A stretch of DNA of 64,000 nt, taken from positions 1 to 64,000 of the forward strand of contig CAWERR010000001.1 in NCBI GenBank assembly GCA_963811585.1. The letters are read 5' to 3'. The position numbers were made by a program, and so were the translations under genes. Source of the stretch: JACDHG01 sp963811585 (lineage in GTDB: Bacteria > Actinomycetota > Actinomycetes > Propionibacteriales > Nocardioidaceae). Shown here in pieces: positions 34,817 through 42,972 of the stretch. The notes under the pieces are model-generated. The model was not told where the DNA came from and made no database searches. It saw only the letters and a program-made list of their open reading frames with translations. The first letter of the stretch is position 1. Each line of letters opens with the position of its first letter.

Positions 34817-36222
34817 CTTCGTCCCACCGCCTTGTCGTAGAGCTCGGTCAACCGGTGCTGGGGGTCGTACTTTTTCTTCACCTCTCGATATGTCGCGCCG
34901 CCATAGATGGCGTTGAAATGATCCTCGTCGTAGTAGGCATCGGAGTACAGCGATTTGTGTCCGCCGTGGTCGGCGACCGCTGCCTCGATGTCTCGGTTGA
35001 CGTCGCCGTCAGAGCGGCCGGGCTGGATGTCGACCAGCCCCCAGAAGCCGAGGTTGACGTAGACCTGTCGCGGGCGGAGCGGGTAGAGCGGCCAGGTCCT
35101 GGCCGAGCCACTGCCTTCGGACTCGCGCAGCTTCAGCGGGCATAGCCACACCGGCCGCATCCCGACGTTGGCGTCGAACCAACGCAGGAAGTCAGCGGTC
35201 GACTCCACCGGTATCTCGACGTCCTGGACGACGCGTTCGTGGTCGGGCTTGCCGCGCAGCCGGTCGATCCGCGCCCGCACGCCGAAACGGTTCTCCCAAC
35301 CGACGATCCGGTGGTAGACGTCGCTGCGCCGGTAGCGGGCCGGCCACAGGCGCCGGACCAGCGGATGCTGGGCCCCGAATGGCTGCGAACACCAGAACCA
35401 GTCGGTGTCCCATCGCCACAGATAGTCGTAGGTCGTCAAGACATCGCGGGTCCGCGTCGGGATCGACCGGTAGTAGACGTGCTGGCCGGTGTAGTCGCTG
35501 GCCGCGAGCAGGCCAGACGACGCGATGTCGTCGACGAAGCGGCCGAGGGTGAGATAGGCCTCGTCGGGCGAGAACATCACCCCGTCGAGGAAGTCGACCG
35601 GTTGGCCTTCCCACGCGTGGGTGGCACAGATGGCGGTGATGGCCTGCACCATCGCGTCGAGGTCGTCGAACCGCACGTGGCGCAGGCCGACGTACGGGCT
35701 GACAGGTTGCAGCTCGATCCGCAGCCGCACGGCGTAGCCGAGACTCCCGTAGGAGTTGGGGAAGGCTGCGAACAACTCGGCGTGCTCACCGTCCGGCGTT
35801 GCGGTGACGATCTCACCGTCACCGGTGAGGATGTCGATCTCCAACACAGACTCGTGCGGCAACCCGTGGCGAAACGACGACGCCTCGATGCCGAGCCCGG
35901 TCACGGCGCCCCCCAGCGTGATGGTCCTCAGCTGCGGCACCACCAGCGGCATCAGGCCGTGGGCGAGGGTGGCGTCGACGAGGTGCTCGTAGGTGCACAT
36001 CCCCTGCACGTCGGCGACCCGCGCGACCGGGTCGATCCCGATGATGCCGTTGAGCTGGCTCACGTCGAGCCCGGGCGTCGTCGTGTGGGACCGCGGACGG
36101 AACAGGTTGGAGGTGGGTTTGGCCAGCCGCACGGTGGTTCCTGGCGCGAGGGAGCGGTATGACGCCTGCAGGGCCCCGACGGCAGTGTCGTGCTGCGTGG
36201 CCGGCCTCCCAATCACCTGCAC
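34813..36222 (-). CDS. tmsA: FAD-binding oxidoreductase, 10-methylene reductase (TmsA/BfaA)
   Basis: About 469 residues. FAD-binding type 4 domain: RLAKPTSNLFRPRS, LDVSQLNGIIGIDPVARVADVQGMCTYEHLVDATLAHGLM in order, PQLRTITLGGAVTGLGIEASSF, and DCAP-like SYGSLGYAVRL; C-terminal part with WRWDTDWFWCSQPFGAQHP, VNLGFWGLVDIQPG and a Lys/Arg-rich end. GTG 36222 matches the expected N-terminus (QVIGRPATQHD). Divergent from pyrE; first of the two tms genes. Confidence 0.85.
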   Translation of the reverse strand: MQVIGRPATQHDTAVGALQASYRSLAPGTTVRLAKPTSNLFRPRSHTTTPGLDVSQLNGIIGIDPVARVADVQGMCTYEHLVDATLAHGLMPLVVPQLRTITLGGAVTGLGIEASSFRHGLPHESVLEIDILTGDGEIVTATPDGEHAELFAAFPNSYGSLGYAVRLRIELQPVSPYVGLRHVRFDDLDAMVQAITAICATHAWEGQPVDFLDGVMFSPDEAYLTLGRFVDDIASSGLLAASDYTGQHVYYRSIPTRTRDVLTTYDYLWRWDTDWFWCSQPFGAQHPLVRRLWPARYRRSDVYHRIVGWENRFGVRARIDRLRGKPDHERVVQDVEIPVESTADFLRWFDANVGMRPVWLCPLKLRESEGSGSARTWPLYPLRPRQVYVNLGFWGLVDIQPGRSDGDVNRDIEAAVADHGGHKSLYSDAYYDEDHFNAIYGGATYREVKKKYDPQHRLTELYDKAVGRR

Positions 36223-36340
36223 ACGACCATCGTAGCCATGACAGGCGACCTCTACCCTGTAACCAATCTGCCGCCGAGACCGCACTGCCAACACTGCACC
36301 GCCATGAGGCTGCACCGCTATAAGGAAGGGAAGAGCCGCC

Positions 36341-36910
36341 ATGACGCCGCCCGGAGACGAGACAGCCCCCAGCTACGCCGGCGACCGCGAGCTGATGGCA
36401 GCCGAGATCTACCGCGTGTCGCATCTGACGGGCGAGTTCCTGCTGCGGTCCGGGGTCACCGCGACCGAGTATTTCGACAAGTATCAGTTCGAGGGGAAGC
36501 CGGAGCTCTTGCGAGAGATCGCGGCGGCGATGTTCGACCTCCTCCCGTTCGACACCGAGGTGCTGGCTGGACTGGAGCTCGGCGGCGTACCGGTCGCGAC
36601 CGCGCTGTCATTGCACACCGGGCTACCCGCGGCGTTCGTCCGCAAGCAGGCCAAGACGTATGGGACCTGCAAGATCGCGGAGGGGGCTCCCCTCGAAGGC
36701 CGAAAGGTGACGGTGATCGAGGACGTCGTCACGTCGGGCGGCCAGATCGTCTTGTCTGTGAATGACCTGCGTGCGATGGGCGCGAAGGTGGACACAGCGC
36801 TCTGCGTCATCGACCGTGAGGCCGGAGGCGTTGAAACCTTGGCGGAGTCGGGTATCAGGTTGCTACCGCTTTTCCGCGCGGAAGAGCTCCGTGCCGCTGC
36901 GGTGGCATGA
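36341..36910 (+). CDS. pyrE: Orotate phosphoribosyltransferase
   Basis: 189 residues. Converts orotate and PRPP to OMP in pyrimidine synthesis. PRPP-binding motif VTVIEDVVTSGGQ at 123-135, dimer-loop lysines in VRKQAKTYGTCKI, and substrate region YFDKYQFEGKPELL. ATG 36341 follows AGGAAGGGAAGAG. It stands before an M1 peptidase lipoprotein gene (36-bp gap) and is not in a pyr operon. Confidence 0.93.
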   Translation: MTPPGDETAPSYAGDRELMAAEIYRVSHLTGEFLLRSGVTATEYFDKYQFEGKPELLREIAAAMFDLLPFDTEVLAGLELGGVPVATALSLHTGLPAAFVRKQAKTYGTCKIAEGAPLEGRKVTVIEDVVTSGGQIVLSVNDLRAMGAKVDTALCVIDREAGGVETLAESGIRLLPLFRAEELRAAAVA

Positions 36911-36946
36911 TCGAGACCGTCGTCTCGTCCTCCGGAGGGAGGGTTG

Positions 36947-38377
36947 ATGCGAGCTCGCAGCCGGTTCGTCGCAGCACTTGCAGTCTTGGGGCTGCTGTCC
37001 GGCTGCACGTTCGCGGGCGACTCAGGCTCCACAACGGGCCAGCGGCTCACCGCCGCCACGGGTGAAGGTATCGGCGACCCGTACTACCCCGACGACGGCA
37101 ACCTCGGCTACGAGGTGACGCGGTATCACGTCAAGCTCGACTACTTCCCATCCACCGAGCGCATCGCAGCTGACGCGGTGATCGCGTCAGTCGCCAAGCG
37201 CGCGCTGCGCAGCTTCCACCTCGACCTCGTTGGTTTCCGCGTCACCGGGGTCACGGTCGATGGGCGGGCGGCCACCTGGCGGCGCGCCGACGCCCACGAG
37301 CTGGTCATCACGTCGGATCGGCTGATCCGGAAAGGCTCATCCTTCGTCACGGTCGTCAGCTACCGCGGCAAGCCTGGTGTCGACCCGCTCGGGTCGGGGG
37401 TGCCCAGCGGATGGTTCGACGCAACCACGCCAGGGGGCGGCTTCATCGCCGGCGAACCTCATTCGTGCACCTTGTGGTACCCGTGCAACGACCATCCGAC
37501 CGACAAGGCCTTGTTCTCGGTGACAGCGACCGTCCCGCGTCCGTTCGATGTTGTCTCGGTGGGGAGTCAGGGGCGGACGACGCTCGGCACTCGCGCGGGC
37601 AGTCCCGTGCGGACGTTCCGGTGGCACCTGCGTGAGGCGACGGCGACGTACCTGACGACCATCTACATCGACATGCTGACGTTCGAGCGCTCCACGCTGG
37701 CCGACGGCACGCCGGTGATCTCCGCCTACGGTCCCCAGCCGGGCGACGCACCGGAGCGTGAGGCGCTGCTGCCGGAGATCCTCCGAGTGCTGTCAGCGCG
37801 CTGGGGTCAGTATCCGGCGCCACAGGCAGGTGGCATCTTCGTCAACGGACAGGTGCCGTTCTCGCTCGAGACGTTCACCAGGCCGATCTACACCGAAGGG
37901 GCCGATATCCCCACGATCGTGCACGAGAACGGGCACCAGTGGTGGGGCGACAACGTCACGCTGAAGCGGTGGCGCGACATCTGTCTCAACGAGTGTTTCG
38001 CGTCGTACTCCGTCTGGTTGTGGGACGAGCATCGAGGCGTTGACCTCGACGCCCGTTACCGGAGTGGCGTGGAGCGGGACACGCTCTTCGACGCACCGCT
38101 GTATGACATGGGCCCGGGCAACGAGTTCGACTTCGGAGGTGTCTATCTCAAGGGCACCTACTTCCTGCATGCGTTGCGCGCCAAGCTCGGCAGCCAGGTG
38201 CTCTTCTCGTCGCTGCGTGCAATCCAGCGCGAGTATGCCGGCGCCAACCTGTCGATGCTCGGTCTCCGCAACGAGCTCGAGTCCGCGACGGGAGTCGACC
38301 TGACGAGCTTCTGGGACGAATGGGTGCTTGGCGTTGGTGTGCCGTCGGACGCCAACCTGCATCCCGGCGACCTCTGA
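36947..38377 (+). CDS. M1 family metallopeptidase lipoprotein
   Basis: 476 residues. Lipoprotein signal with Cys20 in LLSGC, an M1 N-terminal beta domain (VTRYHVKLDYFPSTERI, SCTLWYPCNDHPTDKALFSV) and a gluzincin catalytic domain with His326-Glu-Asn-Gly-His330 (VHENGHQWWG) and the third zinc ligand Glu349, eighteen residues later. The usual GxMEN motif is replaced by VPFSLETFTRP. It lacks the long helical C-terminal domain of full aminopeptidase N, as common for secreted actinobacterial forms. ATG 36947 after GGAGGGAGGG. Confidence 0.92.
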   Translation: MRARSRFVAALAVLGLLSGCTFAGDSGSTTGQRLTAATGEGIGDPYYPDDGNLGYEVTRYHVKLDYFPSTERIAADAVIASVAKRALRSFHLDLVGFRVTGVTVDGRAATWRRADAHELVITSDRLIRKGSSFVTVVSYRGKPGVDPLGSGVPSGWFDATTPGGGFIAGEPHSCTLWYPCNDHPTDKALFSVTATVPRPFDVVSVGSQGRTTLGTRAGSPVRTFRWHLREATATYLTTIYIDMLTFERSTLADGTPVISAYGPQPGDAPEREALLPEILRVLSARWGQYPAPQAGGIFVNGQVPFSLETFTRPIYTEGADIPTIVHENGHQWWGDNVTLKRWRDICLNECFASYSVWLWDEHRGVDLDARYRSGVERDTLFDAPLYDMGPGNEFDFGGVYLKGTYFLHALRAKLGSQVLFSSLRAIQREYAGANLSMLGLRNELESATGVDLTSFWDEWVLGVGVPSDANLHPGDL

Positions 38378-38439
38378 CCTCGGCTCTGGCCGCAGGTTAG
38401 TGTGTTGCCGGTCACGACTCCGACTCGACAGGATGGCCC

Positions 38440-38937
38440 ATGCAGGTCGACGCCTTCAACGCGCTTGGCGAGCCTGAGGCGCGTGCCACTCTCGGTGCCT
38501 GTTTCGGAGTGCAGCGATGGGTGGACGAACTGGTTGACGCCCGTCCGTACGGCGATCTGGCCGCCCTCCTGGCACAGGGGCGAGCCAGCGCCGAGAATCT
38601 CACCGATGAAGAGCTCGCCGAAGCGCTGAGCCAGCACCCGCGGATCGGCGAGCGATCCGAGTCGAGTGGCGATGACGCAGCCATGTCGCACGCCGAACAG
38701 TCGGGCGTCGACGCGAACGACACCGAAGTCAGCAGCCGCCTCCTGCGCGGTAACAAGGCATATGAGGACAGGTTCGGCAGGGTCTTCCTGATCCGGGCGG
38801 CCGGTCGTGACAGCGACGAGATCCTGGCTGAACTGGAGCGTCGCCTCGGCAACGACGACGCCACGGAGCGCCGTGAGACGGTTGCCGAGCTCCGGCAGAT
38901 CGCGCTTCTGCGCCTCGAACAGGTGGTGACTCGATGA
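38440..38937 (+). CDS. uraD: OHCU decarboxylase (2-oxo-4-hydroxy-4-carboxy-5-ureidoimidazoline decarboxylase)
   Basis: 165 residues. Third step of urate breakdown, giving S-allantoin. The catalytic motif HPRIGE is at 66-71, and the fold landmarks VDAFNALGEPEARATLGACFG, LSQHP and NKAYEDRFGRVFLIRAAGR are present. First gene of the purine-catabolism operon; its TGA overlaps the uraH start (ATGA). The 62-bp gap upstream shows no clear promoter. Confidence 0.95.
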   Translation: MQVDAFNALGEPEARATLGACFGVQRWVDELVDARPYGDLAALLAQGRASAENLTDEELAEALSQHPRIGERSESSGDDAAMSHAEQSGVDANDTEVSSRLLRGNKAYEDRFGRVFLIRAAGRDSDEILAELERRLGNDDATERRETVAELRQIALLRLEQVVTR

Positions 38938-39263
38938 GCCATGTCTCGACCCACGTGCTCGACACCGCCCGCGGTCGACCCGCTGCCGGTGTCCCCGTCG
39001 TCCTCGAGCAAGCAATGGGCGACCCTCCGGTCGTCGCCACCGAAGTTACCGACGACGACGGCCGGGTCGGCGAGCTCGGACCCGACCACCTGACCCCCGG
39101 CGTCTACCGGCTCCGCTTCAACACCGGCGGTTACTTCGCTGACCACGCGGTCGCGACGTTCCTCCCTGAAGTTGTCGTGACCTTCGAAGTTGGCGGGGAC
39201 GACCACTACCACGTGCCACTGCTGCTCAGCCCGTTCGGCTACACGACATACCAAGGGTCATAG
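38934..39263 (+). CDS. uraH: 5-hydroxyisourate hydrolase
   Basis: 109 residues, transthyretin-like. N-terminal SHVSTHVLDTARGRPAAGVPV with the active-site His, later Arg in GVYRLRF, and the C-terminal tetrapeptide YQGS, where the family standard is YRGS: the Arg is Gln here. It hydrolyses HIU, the product of urate oxidase. Coupled to uraD (overlap) and four bases before the urate oxidase gene. Confidence 0.95.
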   Translation: MSHVSTHVLDTARGRPAAGVPVVLEQAMGDPPVVATEVTDDDGRVGELGPDHLTPGVYRLRFNTGGYFADHAVATFLPEVVVTFEVGGDDHYHVPLLLSPFGYTTYQGS

Positions 39264-39267
39264 CGAG

Positions 39268-40158
39268 ATGGCGATCGTCTTGGGGCCGAACCAGTACGGC
39301 AAGGCGGAGAACCGGGTCGTCCGCGTCGATCGAGAGTCTCCGCGCCACGAGATTCACGACCTCAACGTGTCGACCGCGCTCCGCGGTGACTTCGCCGATG
39401 CCCACACCGACGGCGACCAGGCGAAGGTGCTGCCGACCGACACCCAGAAGAACACCGTGTTCGCGTTTGCGAAGTCGGCCGGCGTTGACCAGATCGAGGA
39501 CTTCGCGCTGGCGCTCGGGCGGCACTTCGCCGACGACGTCGCTCCGGTGACAGGGGCGCGGGTCGCGATCGACGAGTACGTCTGGGATCGCATCCAGGTG
39601 GAGAGTGCGGGCCACGACCACAGCTTCGTGCGGCGCGGTCAGGAGGTCCGCACGACTGCCGTCACCGTGGAGGGTGTCGGCGCCGAGCAGCAGGCGTGGG
39701 TGGTTTCGGGGCTACGCGACCTCGTCGTGCTCAAGTCCACCGGGTCGGAGTTCGCCGGGTTCCTGCGCGACGACTACACGACGCTGCGCGACACCCACGA
39801 CCGGGTGATGGCGACCTCGTTGAGCGTCAGGTGGCGCTACGACGGCGTCTTCGTCGACTGGCGTACGTCGTACGACGCCATTCGGGCGACTCTGCTCGCG
39901 ATGTTCGCGACCGTCCACAGCCTCGCGCTGCAGCAGACGCTGTACGAGATGGGTCGGGCGGTCCTCGAACAACAGCCCGAGGTTGCCGAGATACGGCTGT
40001 CCGCCCCGAACATCCACCACTTCGCGTACGACCTCGAACCGTTCGGGCTCGACAACCCGGGCGAGGTGTTCCACGCTGACGACCGCCCTTACGGGCTGAT
40101 CCAGGCCACGGTGCTCCGCGACGACGGTCCTGACCCAGGCAGCGCGTGGGACGAGTGA
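39268..40158 (+). CDS. uox: Urate oxidase (factor-independent)
   Basis: 296 residues. Cofactor-free oxidase converting urate to HIU. T-fold tandem domains: LPTDTQKNTVFAFAK (active-site Thr in the TDTQKN motif), DHSFVRRGQEVRTTAV, LRDLVVLKSTGSEFAGFLRDDYTTL, LQQTLYEMGRAVLEQ and the NIHHFAYDLEPFGLDNPGEVF C-terminal landmark. Complete. A 95-bp gap follows before the xanthine dehydrogenase genes, so a second promoter there is possible. Confidence 0.96.
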   Translation: MAIVLGPNQYGKAENRVVRVDRESPRHEIHDLNVSTALRGDFADAHTDGDQAKVLPTDTQKNTVFAFAKSAGVDQIEDFALALGRHFADDVAPVTGARVAIDEYVWDRIQVESAGHDHSFVRRGQEVRTTAVTVEGVGAEQQAWVVSGLRDLVVLKSTGSEFAGFLRDDYTTLRDTHDRVMATSLSVRWRYDGVFVDWRTSYDAIRATLLAMFATVHSLALQQTLYEMGRAVLEQQPEVAEIRLSAPNIHHFAYDLEPFGLDNPGEVFHADDRPYGLIQATVLRDDGPDPGSAWDE

Positions 40159-40253
40159 GCGGTCGCCGGCGTACAGGCAGGGGCTGGGGCTGGCAGGCTG
40201 GACGAGTGGGCCAACGAGGAAGAGCATGAGTCTGAGCTTCGGGAGGGAGGGCG

Positions 40254-41129
40254 ATGGAGTTCCTGACGCCGACGACGTGGGCTGACGCCCTCGCCGCCAA
40301 GGCCGAGCACCCAGACGCGATGCCGATCACCGGAGGCACCGACGTCATGGTCGAGCTCAACTTCGACCGCCACCGTCCACCGGTGCTGCTCGACCTCACC
40401 GGCATCAGCGAGCTGGCCGACTGGTCTCAAGACAACGGCAGCGTGCTATTGGGCGCGGGCGTCACCTATACCCGTGTCATCGAAGAGCTCGCCGGCTCAC
40501 TGCCCGGGCTCGCGATGGCATCGCGCACCGTCGGGTCGCCGCAGATCCGCAACCGCGGCACAGTCGGCGGCAACCTCGGTGCAGCCTCGCCGGCCGGAGA
40601 CTCACACCCACCCTTGCTGGCGGGTGGGGCTGAGGTCGAGCTGGCCAGCGTGCGCGGCACCCGCACCGTGCCGATCGACGAGTTCTACACCGGCGTCAAG
40701 ACGCATGCCGGCAGTCCGGACGAGCTGATCGCGGCGATCCGGATCAAGACGGCGACCGGTCCACAGCAGTTCAGCAAGATCGGCACACGCAACGCGATGG
40801 TCATCGCGGTGTCGGCCTTCGGTCTCGCCCTGCATCCCCACGAGCGGCGCGTCGGGACCGGCATCGGGTCCGCTGCGCCGACGCCTCGCCGTGCTTTGGA
40901 CGCCGAGCAGTTCTTGGCCGCGGCGATCGAGGACGAAGGACTGTGGGACTCGCGTGGCGAGCTTCCTGACAGCGTCGCACGGGAGTTCGGCGAACGGGTC
41001 AAGGCCGGCGCAGCACCGATCGACGATGTGCGCGGGACCGCGGCATACCGGCTGCACTCGCTCGCGGTCATGGCGCGACGCACGCTGGCCTGGGCATGGA
41101 CCGAGTACAGGGGAGGCACGAACGGATGA
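40254..41129 (+). CDS. Xanthine dehydrogenase FAD-binding subunit
   Basis: 291 residues. Medium subunit with the FAD-binding fold of molybdopterin dehydrogenases: ITGGTDVMVELNF near residue 25, RTVGSPQIRNRGTVGGNLGAASPAGD (key VGG-N motif), then the CO-dehydrogenase flavoprotein C-terminal domain. It relays electrons between the iron-sulfur subunit and NAD. GGGAGGGAGG precedes ATG 40254; ATGA overlap with the next gene. Confidence 0.93.
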   Translation: MEFLTPTTWADALAAKAEHPDAMPITGGTDVMVELNFDRHRPPVLLDLTGISELADWSQDNGSVLLGAGVTYTRVIEELAGSLPGLAMASRTVGSPQIRNRGTVGGNLGAASPAGDSHPPLLAGGAEVELASVRGTRTVPIDEFYTGVKTHAGSPDELIAAIRIKTATGPQQFSKIGTRNAMVIAVSAFGLALHPHERRVGTGIGSAAPTPRRALDAEQFLAAAIEDEGLWDSRGELPDSVAREFGERVKAGAAPIDDVRGTAAYRLHSLAVMARRTLAWAWTEYRGGTNG

Positions 41130-41611
41130 GGGTCACCACCACTGTCAACGGCGAGCCCTACGTTGTCGACGACGTCTGGGAGGGCGAGAGCCTCCTCTAC
41201 ATGCTGCGCGAGCGGATGGGGCTTCCGGGCTCGAAGAACGCTTGTGAGCAAGGCGAATGCGGCTCGTGCACGGTGTATGTCGACGGCGTCTCGTCGTGTG
41301 CATGCCTCGTCGCAGCCGGACAGGCAAACGGTCGCGAAGTGATGACCGTCGAGGGTCTCTCCAGCGAGGATGATCTCCATCCAGTGCAGCACGCGTTCAT
41401 CGAGGCGGGTGCGGTGCAGTGCGGCTTCTGCACTCCTGGGCTGATCGTGCAGACCCACGACCTGCTGCGACGAGACCCTGACCCCGACGACGCCGAGATC
41501 CGCGAAGCGCTCGCCGGCAACCTCTGTCGATGCACCGGGTACGAGAAGATCCTCGACGCCGTACGCCTCGCTGCCGGCCGGATGTCAGCACCCGCGAGCG
41601 AGGCACCATGA
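41126..41611 (+). CDS. Xanthine dehydrogenase [2Fe-2S] subunit
   Basis: 161 residues. Plant-type ferredoxin domain CEQGECGSCTVYVDG followed by a second four-Cys cluster domain QCGFCTPGLIVQ ... NLCRCTGYEKI. All eight cluster cysteines are present. It overlaps by four bases both the FAD subunit gene before it and the deaminase gene after it. Confidence 0.95.
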   Translation: MRVTTTVNGEPYVVDDVWEGESLLYMLRERMGLPGSKNACEQGECGSCTVYVDGVSSCACLVAAGQANGREVMTVEGLSSEDDLHPVQHAFIEAGAVQCGFCTPGLIVQTHDLLRRDPDPDDAEIREALAGNLCRCTGYEKILDAVRLAAGRMSAPASEAP

Positions 41612-42972
41612 CAACAGTGATCGATGGCTGCGCGGTCGCCACGATGGACGCTGGCCGGACCGAGCACCGCATCGGCCACATCGTGGTCGACGGGGGTCGC
41701 ATCACGACTGTCGCCGAGGGTGCCGCGCCGCGTGATCTGACGGACGCGGAGTACGTCGATGCAACCGGCTGTCTTGCCACCCCCGGCCTCGTCAACACCC
41801 ACCATCACCTGTATCAGGGGGTGACCCGCGGCTTCGCCGTCGATCACACCCTGTTCGAGTGGTTGACGACGCTGTATCCGATCTGGGGCTGTCTCGACGA
41901 GCACACCGTGCGCACCGCGGCCCTCGCCGGGCTCGGTCGCCTGGCGCTTTCCGGCTGTACGACGTCCATGGACCACCACTACGTGTTCCCCGCCGACGGC
42001 GGAGACCTTCTCACCGCGGAGGTGGAGGCGGCCGCAATGGTGGGCCTGCGGTTCTTTCCCACCCGCGGCTCGATGGACCTCGGGAAGAGCCAGGGAGGGT
42101 TGCCTCCCGACAACGTCGTCGAGGACATCGACACGATCCTCACGTCCACCGCCGAGGCGATCGACAAGCACCACGACCCCGGTCCCGACTCGATGCTGCG
42201 TGTCGGCGTCTCGCCGTGTTCACCCTTCTCCGTCACCGGTGAGCTCCTAGAGCAGGCGGCCAAACTCGCGCGTGACAAGGGCGTCCGGCTCCACACCCAT
42301 CTAGCCGAGACGCTGGACGAGGACGAGTTCTGCAGTGACCGCTTCAATTGCTCGCCGGTCGACTACGTCGAGTCGTTGGGGTGGCTCGGCGACGATGTCT
42401 GGCTCGCCCACGCCGTGCACCTCAAGGAGCGCGACATCGCCAAGCTCGCCGCTACGGGGACCGGCGTTGGGCACTGCCCGTCATCGAATGCCCGTCTCGG
42501 CGCCGGGATTTGCGGCAGCAGCGACTTGCGGGCTGCAGGCGTCAACGTGGGTCTAGGTGTCGACGGTGCCGCGTCCAACGAGGCGTCGTCTCTCGTCGAG
42601 GAGCTCCGCCACAGCGTGCTGTTCGCCAGAGCTGGTGGCGGCCCCACTGCGCTCACCGTGCGCGACGGCCTCGAGATGGCAACCCTCGGCGGTGCTCGCG
42701 TGCTCGGCTGGGACGACCAGATCGGCTCGCTCGAGGTCGGCAAGCTCGCCGACATCGCCCTGTGGCGTCTTGACACATTGGCGCACGTCGACATCGCCGA
42801 TCCGGTCGCCGCCCTGGTGCTGGGCTCACCCCCACCGCTCGAGCTGCTGTTGGTCCAGGGCCGTCCCGTCGTACGACGCGACGAGCTCGTCACGATCGAT
42901 GCCCCGGCGGTGGCGCTTGCGGTGCGGTCAGCCAGCTCGGCGTTGCTGTCGCGAGCAGGAGTCACGGCATGA
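41608..42972 (+). CDS. 8-oxoguanine deaminase / guanine-deaminase-type amidohydrolase
   Basis: 454 residues. Metal-dependent amidohydrolase of the AtzA/TrzN branch: HxH motif in NTHHHLYQGVTRGF, LHTHLAETLDED, AHAVHLKERDIAKL, HCPSSNARLGAG and catalytic Asp in LGVDGAASNEASSL. Sequence style and operon position between xanthine dehydrogenase subunits fit 8-oxoguanine deaminase; plain guanine deaminase is the alternative. Either gives a substrate for the surrounding urate pathway. Overlaps both neighbours by ATGA. Confidence 0.9.
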   Translation: MTTVIDGCAVATMDAGRTEHRIGHIVVDGGRITTVAEGAAPRDLTDAEYVDATGCLATPGLVNTHHHLYQGVTRGFAVDHTLFEWLTTLYPIWGCLDEHTVRTAALAGLGRLALSGCTTSMDHHYVFPADGGDLLTAEVEAAAMVGLRFFPTRGSMDLGKSQGGLPPDNVVEDIDTILTSTAEAIDKHHDPGPDSMLRVGVSPCSPFSVTGELLEQAAKLARDKGVRLHTHLAETLDEDEFCSDRFNCSPVDYVESLGWLGDDVWLAHAVHLKERDIAKLAATGTGVGHCPSSNARLGAGICGSSDLRAAGVNVGLGVDGAASNEASSLVEELRHSVLFARAGGGPTALTVRDGLEMATLGGARVLGWDDQIGSLEVGKLADIALWRLDTLAHVDIADPVAALVLGSPPPLELLLVQGRPVVRRDELVTIDAPAVALAVRSASSALLSRAGVTA

